Source: Anthoceros angustus | Taxonomy: Eukaryota; Streptophyta; Anthocerotopsida; Anthocerotales; Anthocerotaceae | Direction of reading: 5' to 3' | Assembly (NCBI GenBank): GCA_010909165.1 | Contig: VJWM01000118.1 | Coordinates: forward strand, 682,001 to 746,000 | Length of the DNA stretch: 64,000 nucleotides | Shown: one piece after another, positions 1-11,394 of the stretch | Numbering within the stretch: position 1 is the first letter of the stretch | Layout of the letters: every line of letters starts with the position of its first letter | Program-made: the position numbers and the translations under genes | Notes under the pieces: generated by a model | What the model saw: only the letters and a program-made list of their open reading frames with translations | Told to the model about the DNA's origin: nothing | Databases searched by the model: none

Positions 1-760
1 TGGCAAAACACCGTGAAAAGAGTTACAGGAACCGGATAAGTACATGCTCCTCGCTATAGACTAATGGACCAAGAAGACCGAGATTCCACACTTTCTGCGT
101 TGGCCAAAGAATCTTGATGAGGACGTGTATCTGCACGTAGTGGGTTGCATGATCCACAATTATACGACGCAGCAAGAGTGTTTTTGCACTATGCCAATTT
201 GAGGAGATCACGAATCGACAATCGGATTATTCAAGATGTTATTCTTAATTATAAAGGAGTGCTACCCAAAGTGCTCTATTTGCAGCTTGACAACACTTGC
301 CGGGAAAACAAGAACCAGCTGTTGTTTGCGTATTTGAACATGCTAGTTGATATGGGAACTTTTCAAGGTGAAGGTTGGGTTCCTCCTTGTTGGGCACACT
401 CACGACCAAATCGACCAAATGTTCTCTTGCTTTTCCAAAAGCTTGAAGCACAAGGAGGCACACACTCTTCCGCGTTGGCGACATCTTGGTTCATGCATAC
501 ACGCCTACACCGGAGATCAAAGTTTTGCGGAGGTCCGGACTTCCGGTCATATGTATGGCCGATTAGACAAGGCGATGGTCGCCAGCATATTCATCGGTGG
601 TGAGAAAATTGAACAACTTATCTTTCCAGCACGCTTTAAAATCACCAGAGAAGACAAACCGCACTGTGGGTGACGAATTAGGAGCAAGCAATATTCGACA
701 TCGATGTATTGGGAAACCGGCCGGGTTGGAGTTTTTGAAATTTGTCCCTCCAACGACATA
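1..760 (+). mobile_element. DUF7869-type transposon-like relic, copy 1
   Basis: A broken coding region runs through about 145-600 on the plus strand. Two frames together read a conserved block: LPKVLYLQLDN, then NKNQLLFAYLNMLV, then GFLLVGHTHDQIDQMFS. The VGHTHxxIDxxFS signature is typical of DUF7869 proteins, which occur in many plant and animal genomes and are thought to derive from mobile elements. The frame changes near 366, where this copy reads ttttcaagg and copy 2 reads ttttcaaaagg, so copy 1 cannot encode one continuous protein. The block is repeated 1,751 bases downstream. No terminal repeats were identified, and the element may begin left of the window. The family call is from memory of the motif. 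Confidence 0.6.
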
Positions 761-1750
761 ACAACGGTACATCGGGACCCGAGTCAAACTAACAAAGAAA
801 GAGTTTTACGCATGTTATGGGATCGGTTCCTCCGCTACTGCTATGCGTGAAGAGTATATATTGTATGGGGCACAATGACGAGGAAAAAGGGAGGGTCATG
901 AGGAATGCCCTGGGATAGTGTTCGAACCAACCCAATTCATAAGTCCCGTCATGCACTTGGTGCTCTAGCGTGGATGGATAATGCTTTTCGCTTCATGGTG
1001 AAAAGACTTCAACGCAGTGTATAACACGACACCTATACAAATGGAGATATGGTCATTGTACAAACGGCAAAGTGTCAAAGCTCGTCTGCAGCGACGACGC
1101 GTGGTTTTGAAGTTATGGAAATCTAACTTCAGAGTGAAGATTCCCAAATCCAACAGTTCTCGACCGCTCAATATGTGGTTAAAGACCACCATTCGAATAC
1201 AACTGGTTGATCAAGGTAGATATCACTCTACCACTAGTACAACCCATCCGGTGGGAGGAGTTTTTCGTGTTCATCCCATAGTTCGCCGAATGAGTGTATG
1301 GTATGCGGATGGTTCGAAAACACGGAGGCGCCGGCGCCCACCCTCGGATGACCGACTGCTGCATGAAGTTGCTCGAGTACCATGTTTGAAACTCGTTCCT
1401 TGTTCATGTATGGCCCCGGGTTGTAGGTTTGATTGGTCGAGTTGCCGGCGCCGGCCGCCGGCGCCTGGCCCCATCCACCTTCAAACTCGCCAACCATAAT
1501 ATATGACCTAGAAGGTGGACGTTTTGAACATTTTAGATTGGGGAAGATGGTAAATGTATGTGTGAAGAGGTGATAGTCCACGACATTTTGTTGTATGCAA
1601 TGGGTTTCATGGATCTTGTGGTGTGGAAGAAGCGTGTTTGTATGTGAAATTGGGGAACGTGAAAAACTTGGAAGGATGTGACACTTGGAACGTGTTTGTG
1701 CGTAAAAATATCAGCCGTTAGAGGCACACCGCGTGGGAGGAGCGGGAAAA
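761..1750. other. Unique spacer between the two DUF7869 copies
   Basis: The two copies diverge at about 760 and 2,505, so this segment is present only once. It holds no recognisable gene. A GC-rich palindromic stretch made of repeated GGCGCC/GCCGGC words lies at about 1,440-1,470, with a shorter one at about 1,325-1,340. Confidence 0.4.
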
Positions 1751-2505
1751 ATGGCAAAACACCGTGAAAAGAGTTACAGGAACCGGATAAGTACATGCTC
1801 CTCGCTATAGACGGAATGGACCAAGAAGACCGAGATTCCACACTTTCTGCGTTGGCCAAAGAATCTTGATGAGGATGCCGTGTATCTGCGTAGAGGTTGC
1901 ATGATCCACAATTATACGACGCAAAGAGTGTTTTTGCACTATGCCAATTTGAGGAACGATGCGAATCGACAATCGTGATTATTCAAGATGTTATTCTTAA
2001 TTATAAAGGAGTGCTACCCAAAGTGCTCTATTTGCACTTGACAACACTTGCCGGAAAACAAGAACCAGCTGTTGTTTGCGATTTGAACATGCTAGTTGAT
2101 ATGGGAACTTTTCAAAAGGTGAAGGTTGGGTTCCTCCTTGTTGGGCACACTCACGACCAAATCGACCAAATGTTCTCTTGCTTTTCCAAAAGCTTGAAGC
2201 ACAAGGAGGCACACACTCTTCCGCGTTGGCGACATCGGTTCATGCATACACGCCTACACCGGAGATCAAAGTTTTGGAGGTCCGGACTTCCATATGTATG
2301 GCCGATTAGACAAGGCGATGGTCGCCAGCATATTCATCGTGAGAAAATTGAACAACTTATCTTTCCAGCACGCTTTAAAATCACCAGAAGACAAACCGCA
2401 CTGTAATGGTGATGAATTAGGAGCAAGCAATATTCGACATCGATGTATTGGGAAACCAAGCCGGGTTGGAGTTTTTGAAATTTGTCCCTCCAACGACATA
2501 ACAGA
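1751..2505 (+). mobile_element. DUF7869-type transposon-like relic, copy 2
   Basis: Second copy of the sequence at 1-760, in the same orientation. Here the frame from about 2,100 to 2,235 is open through KVKVGFLLVGHTHDQIDQMFSCF, split by no stop, but the N-terminal part is damaged. Against copy 1 it differs by many one- to ten-base insertions and deletions scattered along the whole length, with few substitutions between them. It is a pseudogene-like relic; no intact reading frame for the whole domain is left. Confidence 0.6.
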
Positions 2506-3310
2506 CGCCGGCCTCCGGCTCGAGACAAGAAAGGGACGTCGGGGTTATCTCCGGAAGGAGTGGCACATTTGAGAGCGGTCCGGCTGCGCCATATGTGAGG
2601 ACGAATATGGATGGTGGGAAGCATTTGGGTGGACCAAGAAGAAATCGCAATAATCGTGGAGAACAACATTGGGCTCGCACTAGAAGTGCCGTGGAAATGG
2701 TTCTCTCGAATCGGAAGAAACAGCGCAACCACTCCAAGTTCCCGATGAAGCTATCCTAGAGGAGGCGCTAAGAGAACTCCCCACGGATATGTACTTGGGG
2801 CCTTACCGGTTGGGAAGGCGGCGGCAGAAATGGCACGCTTGCATGGAGATGTAAAAGACATAAAGGAAGGATGTTCATCGCAGACCTTGTACCGATACGC
2901 ATAATCGGCCTTTGGATTGGGAAAGTTAATCGTGAGGTTGGATGTGGAAGAGCCTCATTTCACAGTTCCAGTACGAGCACAGATGCATATGAAGGCGGTC
3001 GTGGAAGAATATGTGATTCGGACTTCCACCGAGACTGGGATTGGAAGGAAAAAGGGTGGGAAGGCAAATTTCAAGAATGTTCAAGAAGTCTTCATCAATA
3101 AAACCGTCATCTTGTATTATGGGTTCAGTTTGAATTCCCGTAAACATCTCTATTCCATTGACAAAAAAGCGATCAGGGATAAGTTGAATGAATTGCGGGG
3201 CTTCATCGAGCCAGCCAGCCAAAGTGCACCAGAAGATAGTGACGAAGACGGTGAGGACATCGGGCCCTTGGACATGGAAGGTGTCAATTCGGGAGATGAG
3301 TGAAAAGATG
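2506..3310 (+). CDS. Orphan open frame with acidic C-terminus, possible element remnant
   Basis: An open frame at 2,917-3,303 encodes 128 residues. It has a basic middle (GRKKGGKANFKN) and a strongly acidic end (EDSDEDGEDIG). I do not recognise it. It follows the second DUF7869 copy on the same strand, so it could be the 3' part of that element, which copy 1 lacks. No splice sites, promoter or homologous neighbour supports it as an active gene. The rest of this stretch shows nothing. Confidence 0.25.
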
Positions 3311-4289
3311 TATGAAGTGGAGGCAAACATCGGTGGACATCGGTAGACAAGAGGGTTTACTCTCGGTCAGTGTCGCCAAGTGTTAGGCTCAAAGTGGGAG
3401 CTCGCGTTAGTGATAGGGAATCACCGTGCTATCATTCGGTGTTGGAAGTTGAAGAAGTTGGAGTCACTTCCCACGTGTGGGTTGCGAGCGACAGGACAAA
3501 TGGCGCGGTGGCGCCATGCCATTTTTCACCATCCTTTAGTAGCATGGAAACCGCTTTTCCGCATCCATGTATTGTACATTTTGTTCGCAAATATATAACC
3601 CATCCGACGCATGCCTAAATCCTAAATCGTGGAAACCCGATAGCTCGGGCGCCGGCCACGCCTCTTGCCAAAACAAAAGACTATGGGTTCGGGCGGACGG
3701 TTCGGAAAGAAGCACCATTCTTTACCAATGATGATGAAGATTGCCGCAATGTCTTCAAAAGACCTTGTTTATTTAGGCGTGCCTCAACAACCCGTTCCCT
3801 TTTAGTCCTTCCGGTACTTATGGTAAGCAAGCATGGGTCGAATATGCCAAATTCGATGGCGAACTACGCCTAACCCTTTGTGTGATGGAGACACTCGGAC
3901 GTCAATTTCATCCCTTATCGACCCTTATTTTCAGGCTCTTGGACCGATGTTGCCCAGCGGCAGAATCGACCCATCCCAAACCCCCTTCCGACGATATTTG
4001 GTTGAAAACCCCCTTACTGTATATTAACCCCCTTCCAAGATTAGCATGTTTAATCCAGAAAGCGTCCTATCCTAAGAGGTACACACTTACTTTGCGTCCC
4101 CGGGGCAGGCGACTGCTCCCCATTCGCGAAAGTGACAAACCCTAGCTTTCTTGTGTCCAAATTGGTGCTTGGGCAAACCGTGTTGACATGAAATTACAAC
4201 TTGCTCCACACCACGAGGATGGCACAAACACGGCCATCCACACTGCATAACGTAAGAGACCTGCACTTCGCCTTGGATGGGGCTAATCT
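3311..4289. other. Spacer without recognisable gene
   Basis: Short open frames only, on both strands, none with a familiar motif. It may be the decayed pol part of the Gypsy element whose gag lies just to the right on the minus strand, but I could find no protease or polymerase motif. Confidence 0.35.
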
Positions 4290-5411
4290 CTAAACAAAGC
4301 AGGCTGGCTTCCCCTCGATGGCCATGCCTGCTGTCCGCCTTTGGGTCTCCACCGCCATAGCTACTATCTCATTCAACCGTGCTCCTCGCCGTAGTGGTAT
4401 TGCCGCCTGTGGCCTTGCCTCCCGAGCCCCTGCCCTAGCACGGAGGCACACACTAGCTCAGTGCCCCCATTCGTTACAATTAAAACATCGGCCTCGAAAT
4501 TTTGAATCCGCCCAAGCTCCATAGGCACCGCTTCGAACTAGGGCTAGAAGTCCGTCCTCCACGTAGCCTCGGTCCCATCCCTTATCCTCGTGACGCGTAG
4601 TAACATCCTGGTGTCGCTAGTGTCATTGCATCCCGCAATGTCTCAGTCCCGTAGTTTCACCTCTTGCGAATCAGAACTTCAATCCTCGAGTGTAGCGGTC
4701 TCGTGTTTACGCTTCACTCATATCGGGTATGGCCATCACCAGCTCCAAAAACTCACGATTGTATTCAACAACACTCTTCCTCGCACCGGCCACTAATTTA
4801 TCTCTCAAGACCTGGACCTCCGTGGAACAAACGTGGTTTGAGGGCTATCAAAACTCATCTAAATCTGTGAAGTCGGCAAGCTCCCTTGCGTGCACTCGAT
4901 TCTCAAGCGTCAGAGCCACCAAGTAGACGCCTGCCCCGCAAAAATCCGGCTGCGGATCTACTGCAGGTGGGGCACCAGTAGGCATATACCTTTTCACTTG
5001 ATCAATCCAGCTATCCACCGCCTCGGCTCCTCTTTCCCATCAAGTTCTCCGCCTTGATCCCTTTACCTTTCCATACCTTGAAGCCGTGACATAGGGTCCT
5101 CATGGATTTGCAAGGCCGCTCAGCTTGCTCAAGGTGAGCAATCCGCTCACCGATGCCCGCTCCAACTGGGCAATCCTTTCATTTGAGGCACCGTTGTGCG
5201 GCCGCCGAGCATCCACGCCAAGCTCCCCATGGTCGCTCAAATTCCTATTGTCAAGCGTGTCGGACACCCTGACCAACTCCTTCGCCTCGCAACCACGCGT
5301 CCCGAACGCGTTGACGAGGCTCGATACCGCCTTAAGCTCGGGCGGTGAAGAGTACCAAAAACTTTGCCTTACAGTACACTGCTCGTCGTTGTGTTCTCCA
5401 TTTATATCCAT
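4290..5411 (-). mobile_element. Ty3/Gypsy retrotransposon gag relic
   Basis: Read on the minus strand, this stretch shows the plan of a Gypsy gag in broken frames. From about 5,411 downward there is an N-terminal part with QLERA and LTLSKLSGL. At about 4,800-4,720 comes a gag-core-like block LRDKLVAGARKSVVEYNREF followed by LELVMAIPDM. At 4,490-4,440 comes a zinc knuckle CFNCNEWGH...C with CX2CX4HX4C spacing, where an in-frame TGA replaces the residue after the histidine. Several stops and shifts show that it is dead. The retrotransposon_gag pattern is established for the family; the extent is my estimate. Confidence 0.55.
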
Positions 5412-8045
5412 GCCATGGCGTGGCTAAATGCGACATCGATCGGGCAAGGTATACATATGTGTCCGTATGTTGCCTAACACTCGTATATCGCCTAACAAGC
5501 ATGCAAATTCTCGGCAATCTGACTTCATCACTCACAACACTTACCCCACCAAATTGACGACTGGCAAAGCCACGGTCTCTGGTGGAGACCTGCTTTCCAC
5601 CACTCCCCCTTACCGTCAGATCATATGGAAACTTGATCACAATCAAAATTCGACGTGCAACCAATTTCTCTTCTCGATCAACGTTCCAACATTCCTACGA
5701 TGAGCGCTAGCGCATCGATATCGCGAGGAGTGCTAGGCGCAAATTTAAAGCTGCCAACCCGGCCCAAGGAAGATTGTTCTCACGAGACGACGAGGCAAGG
5801 GCGCCTTACCTACAAATTAGTACAACAAACAAATATTGGTACGACAAATTCGTGAGCCGTCTCAGCCTTTGCCGTAGAAATGCTTCACTTAAGTTCCAGC
5901 TATAGGCCTCCGGGACTCCTGAAATCCAATTACACATGTATCAATGTCCTCCATGGACAGGACCCACACGAACTCCCTCGTGCGAGCAGACCGGATTCCC
6001 ATAATCGTAATCGATGACTGGTAGTAGCGTAAATCTGACTAGTAGCTCAGCTGCCGGCCCAATCTTTGCAGTCCACACCAGGAACCCGCAAGAAGAGGGC
6101 AAGTGTTGCTAAGCCAAAAGACAAGGAAGGATGTGGCCGCGTGTTTGCTGGTCGAGATGGCCGCACTGGGTGCAAAACCACGGCAAGGTGAAGATTACGA
6201 AAACCACGGCCAAAAATCACGTAACCTCGGCAAGATGTAGATTTTGAGACCGCAAGTTCAGATTTAAAGCGCATATGCTGGACGTGCTTGAAGGTAAGGG
6301 TGTCCGGACCCGTATATAAATGTTTGCATGCGCATATGGTTATAGAATTGTAAGCCTTGGCAGCATGCAGTCTGGATCGATATCGCTCTCGTATGCATTC
6401 TTCTAAAGCTCGGCTGAAATATTTTTGTAAATCGTTGAGATGAGCTGGCCAGACGCACGTTGAGTCCTAGCGCCTTCGAGACTGTTACACAATTAGAAAA
6501 GTCATGGCGGAGGCTCAAAGAATGGTTATACCTTGTAGCCAAGGTCAGGGCTTTATTCCAGAGGGCCCACAGGCTCAAGGTGGGTGGCAACTGTGCTTTC
6601 GCTTCGCACCAGATGGTTGCTATTTGGTTGGGCTGATGTATCCATGCCTTCTGCATAATGTTCACTGCAGCACCGATCTTGTTCAAACAGGCACAGGTCT
6701 CCGGGCATGTGCTCATCATGTCTTGCACCACCAAAGAGAGAGCTGTGCCCGGGCCCCTAGCCTGGCCTAACCGATCGACAAGGCTTACATTTTTCATTAT
6801 TGTTGATTACTGATCCGGTTGTAAACTTGGAGCACAGGATCCAGAGGCGCGAATTGGAGCCAAGACCTGGTTTCCCTTTGTTGTTTCAGACTTTTCACAT
6901 GACGAGGAAGTGTTCCAGTAAGATGGATCTACATCAGTGGGTGGTCCTACATCTTGGCGCGACGCAGGTTCGGCGTGCGGCGAGATGTGGGTCACCCACT
7001 GCTGAGATCCATCCCACTGGAAGTCTTCTCATCTGAATAGTTTGAAACCACAACCAGAAACCACGTCCATTGCTCAAATTCCACCCCTGGGTCCTCTGAT
7101 ACAGATCCATACATATGTCTGCAGACAACAATGAAAATCTGGAAATCTGGTCCTGGCCTTCCACCTCCTGTCGGCTTCCTCCTGATTTTGATCCTACAGG
7201 CGAGCACTCAGCAGGATCTATGCATAAAACATGAAGTCCAGCCAACGTCCTGCCCACAGTAGGTTCCCTTATGCCACACACGTACACCAGCTCCATCAAA
7301 ATATCATCTTTGGAAGCCAGCTCGGCACCTCCGTCACCAACTGAGCGTACTTGCCATACTGCTGCAACATCTCCCTATAACAAGTCTGTATCTTTATCTT
7401 CATAACGCTGTCACCACCTACAGTGACAACTTAACAACATCCGCTGGATGAGCTTGCAAAAGGCTCCTTCACCGCGACTCCACCCCCTTGAGAAAGTTCA
7501 CCACTGCATTGCTGCACATGCAAAAGGCTACAGCGCATTGTACACCACCGAAGAAACAACGTCGCCAGCCTGTTCTTCCAACCCAACACCGCGAGAAGAC
7601 TTGGTCATGACGAACGCATGTTCGATAAGCCTCCCGCGCAGCCCACGACCCTCGTGCTTCTCCCCCTCCTTACCGAGCTCACTGCATCACTGACCACCAC
7701 AGCCTTGAGATTGGCCGCAAAACGATTCACACGACTTAGGGTTTGCAATGCAATACCCTAGGAATTGGGGTGCACATACACCAGATACCTGCAGGGCGCT
7801 TAACTGTGGAATTTTAGGTCATCTGGTGTATCTGATGGGGAACCATTCTTCCACAATCTTTTTTTCTCTCTCCACCTTTCAGCCGGGTTGGGTAAATATT
7901 AAAAGTCCTAGATTAGAGTCGAAATCGCCCCTGTTCACCTCGGCGCGCTGGCCTCCCTTGTGTGTGGTCTCTGCCCGAGACCACCCCTACTGTTACATAT
8001 ACGGACGAGGAGCTGTACATCCGCAAGGCTCTCAAGATTACAGCC
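5412..8045. other. Long spacer, decayed repeats, no supported gene
   Basis: The longest frame here is 177 codons on the minus strand at 6,264-6,797. It includes WALWNKALTLATRYN, faintly like the C-terminal region of plant non-LTR reverse-transcriptase polyproteins, but this is too weak for a call. The short motif tcatctggtgtatctgatgggg near 7,820 resembles one at 22,695. Nothing else stands out. Confidence 0.3.
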
Positions 8046-9407
8046 ATACCTGATGAGGATTGGGTCCAGTGAGTCTGGCCAGATCTTGGATGACTTGTTT
8101 CGTTAATGTAATGCTCGTGATATGTTGCTCATCCAAATTTGACCTCCGCCATGCCTCCGCATTGGCCTCCTATGCGGTTTGGCCCGGCCTTGACCTCCAG
8201 TGGCGTTCCCTTCTTGTTGTGGCTCTCATCACCGCCACCAATTTACACCCACCCACCACTTGCAATGAATCGTATTCTGTTCTCGGATCCCACAATCACA
8301 TTACAAAATCTCCAATCGTAATTCAACATTCACAACACGCATCTCGGTCTAATCACATCTGGACGCATGGCTGCGATTTACCGCTTTTGGAGTGGTGCCT
8401 CTTTCCGCCAGGTCGGCGTGGACAAATCGGGATCAACGAGCCTTTTTCCTGGCCGGATGGCGACTCTAAGATCTTGCATCCACCATGTCCCATTCCGCCT
8501 TCCCCGAGCTAGTACCGCCACTGTAGATGTGGCCTCCCTTGTGTGTGTGGTCTCCGCCGAGACCACCCCTCATATATACGACGAGGAGTCAGACATCCGC
8601 AAGGCTCTCAAGATTCTGACCATACCGATGAGGATTGGGTCCAGTCGAGGTCAGCTGTAGATCTTGGATGACTTGTTTCGTTAATGTATTACGTGATATG
8701 TTGCTCATCCACTGACATTACCTCCGCCATTGCCATGCCTCGGCATTGGCCTCCTATGCGGTTTGGCCCGGCCTTGACCTCCATGCGCGTTCCCTTCTTT
8801 GTGGCTCTCATCAACACCGCCACCAATTTACACCCACCCACCACTTGCAATGAATCGTATTCCTGTTCTCGGATCCCACAATCACAGCCCACAAAATCTC
8901 CACAATCAGAATTCAACATTCACAACACGCATCTCGGTCTAATCACATCTGGACGCATGGCTGCGATTTCTGCTTCTTTGGCGGAGTGGTGCCTCTTTCC
9001 GCCAGGGGTCAGCGTGGACAACTGGACTGAACGAGCCTTTTTCCGGTCAGATGGCAGCTCTCGGCATCTTGCATCCACCATGTCCCATTCCGTCTTCCTG
9101 AGCTAGTACCGCCGCCTGTAGATGGCCTCCTAGCTGGTCAGGTTAATCCGGAATGTGGTCACGTCGCAGCGCTTGAGGTCCTTATGGAGAATGTGAAGCA
9201 GTCCCGGTACTCAAGTAGCAGAGCTTGAATGCGCGCCATCTTCTGCTCATCCGCGAGCTTGGGTCCCATAGTCCACAGGAAGTTGTCAGCTGTGACCTTG
9301 GGTTTTGTTGGACCTGGGTCCACATGGAGATGCAAATCTGTTGTCGGCTGTGACCTTAGTCAGAAGCAGAAAAAGCAGTTTTGCATCTCCATATGACCTG
9401 CTCTATA

Positions 9408-9520
9408 TAACCATATGCGCATATAACCATATGCACACAATATATAACTATATGCGCATATAACCATATGCACACAATATATAACCATATGCGCATATAA
9501 CCATATGCACACAAACATGA
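9408..9520. repeat. CATATG-rich 37-bp array, copy 1
   Basis: Three tandem units of about 37 bases, each containing ccatatgcgcatataacc and atgcacacaatat. The words are palindromic (CATATG, ATGCGCAT), so the array could form hairpins. Confidence 0.8.
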
Positions 9521-10270
9521 CCATTTGACTGCCAAGATGAGCAAAAGATTACACCATACTTGAGGATTGGGTCCAGTCGGGACGGTCTGCAGATGAATCT
9601 TGGATGACTTGTTTCGTTAATGTCTTGATACGTGATATGTTGCTCATCCATTACTCCGCTTGCCATGCCTCGGCATTGGCCTCCTATGCGGTTTGGCCCG
9701 GCCTTGACCTCCATGCGTTCCCTTCCTTTGTTGTGGCTCTCATCACATCACTTACCAATTTACACCCACCCACCACTTGCAAGATTCTGTTCTCGGATCC
9801 CACAATCACATTACAAAATTTAGTAATTCAACATTCACAACACGCATCTCGGTCTAATCACATCCGACGCATGGCTGCGATTTACCGCTTTTGGAGTGGT
9901 GCCTCTTTCCGCCAGGTCGGCGTGGACAAGGGCAACGAGCCTTTTTCCGGCCGGATGGTAAGATCTCTGCATCACCATGTCCCATTCCGCCTTCCCCGAG
10001 CTCGTAGATGGCCTCCTGGCTGGTCGTTAATCCGGAATGTGGTCACGTCATGACGCTTGAGGTCCTTATGGAGAATGTGAAGCGCCCATTTGACTCAAGT
10101 AGCGAGCTTGAATGCGCCATCTTCGCTCATCCATGAGCTTGGGTCCCATAGTCCACGTGAAGTTGTCACCGTGACCTTGGGTTTTGTTGGACACAGGTCC
10201 ATGGAGATGCAATCTGGTCATGACCTTAGTCGAGCGTAAAAGCGTTTGCATCTCCATATGACTCGCTCTA

Positions 10271-10380
10271 TATAACCATATGCATATAACCATATGCACA
10301 CAATATATAACTATATGCATATAACCATATGCACAATATATAACCATATGCGCATATAACCATATGCACACAAACATGAC
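10271..10380. repeat. CATATG-rich 37-bp array, copy 2
   Basis: Same array as at 9,408, with several two-base losses (for example atgcat in place of atgcgcat). It precedes a duplicated piece of Copia reverse transcriptase. Confidence 0.8.
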
Positions 10381-10394
10381 CATTGACATGACTG

Positions 10395-10850
10395 AAAGCA
10401 AGATGAGCAGTGACGTGACGATACATGATATAGGGCCTAGTCCAATTAGCCAAATAGAGGAGACAACCCACACAAGCAGCACAAGGGATAGTACGCATAT
10501 CCTCACGCTCAGCATCAGATTGTGGGCAATCCTCAGAAGATAACCGAATACCAACTGCCCTTGGAGTAGATATAGGCCTAGCTGTTTGCATATTAAAACG
10601 GGTTAAGATTTCTCTTACATATTTTTGTTGATGCATAAATATTCGGCCATTAGGTTGATCTCGAAGAATCTGAATCCCGAGACACCATCGAAGAACCCCA
10701 ATATCCTTCATGTCAAATTAGGCCCGAAACATATCCTTAACAAAGTTAATTAACTTTATACTAGTGCCAAACATACATATGTCATCAACATATAAAGCTA
10801 AAATGATAAAGTTGGAGCCGCACTAGATAATAAACATTACTATCGGCATG
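10395..10850 (-). mobile_element. Duplicated piece of Copia reverse transcriptase
   Basis: On the minus strand, a frame reads MKDIGVLRWCLGIQILRD, then GRIFMHQQKYVREIL, then CVGCLLYLANWTRPYIMY. This is the usual C-terminal part of a Copia-type reverse transcriptase. The catalytic YVDD box is encoded near 10,795. The same stretch occurs again about 999 bases to the right (11,395-11,850), where it continues into the rest of the polymerase. This copy ends at about 10,848, where the sequence switches at gcatg into module A. Confidence 0.75.
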
Positions 10851-11255
10851 GCTGCGATTTCTGCTTCTTTGGCGGAGTGGTGCCTCTTTCCGCCAGGTCG
10901 GCGTGGACAAATCGGGATCAACGAGCCTTTTTCCGGTCAGATGGCAGCTCTCGGCATCTTGCATCCACCATGTCCCATTCCGTCTTCCCGAGCTAGTACC
11001 GTAGATGGCCTCCTAGCCGGTCGTTAATCCGGAATGTGGTCACGCCATCAGCTTGAGGTCCTTATGGAGAATGTGAAGGCGCCCAGACTCAAGTAGCGAG
11101 CGCGCCATCTTACGCTCATCCGCGAGCTTGGGTCCCATAGTCCATGTGAAGTTGTCACCGTGACCTTGGGTTTTGTTGGACTGGTCATGGAGATGCAAAT
11201 CTGTCGTGACCTTAGTCGAGCGTAAAAGCGTTTGCATCTCCATATGACCTGCTCT

Positions 11256-11370
11256 ATATAACCATATGCGCATATAACCATATGCACACAATATATAACT
11301 ATATGCGCATATAACCATATGCACACAATATATAACCATATGCGCATATAACCATATGCACACAAACATG
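11256..11370. repeat. CATATG-rich 37-bp array, copy 3
   Basis: Third copy, nearly identical to the first. It lies directly next to the C-terminal part of the Copia reverse transcriptase. Confidence 0.8.
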
Positions 11371-11394
11371 ACCATTTGACACTGTCAAGCAGTA

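Larger units (their letters stand above)
8046..11372. repeat. Composite tandem array of four modules (E, A, B, C)
   Basis: Four sequence modules recur in fixed order. E (starts gaggattgggtccagt, then gatgacttgtttcgttaatg) lies at about 8,046, 8,628 and 9,560. A (contains gcatggctgcgattt and agtggtgcctctttccgcc) lies at about 8,340, 8,937, 9,845 and 10,845. B (ggtccttatggagaatgtgaag, then ttgggtcccatagtcca) lies at about 9,122, 10,010 and 11,000. C, an AT-rich CATATG array, lies at 9,380, 10,245 and 11,235. In the right half, C is followed by a piece of Copia reverse transcriptase, giving an A-B-C-RT unit of about 1 kb in two copies. Copies differ mainly by small indels. I recognise no protein in E, A or B. 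Confidence 0.75.

Noticed and set aside
6264-6797. Minus-strand frame with WALWNKALTLATRYN as a possible LINE C-terminus
   Set aside because: The resemblance is limited to a few residues, and no reverse-transcriptase or endonuclease block is near.
9408-11370. Regular CATATG repeats as a CRISPR array
   Set aside because: The units are directly adjacent without unique spacers, and the context is eukaryotic.
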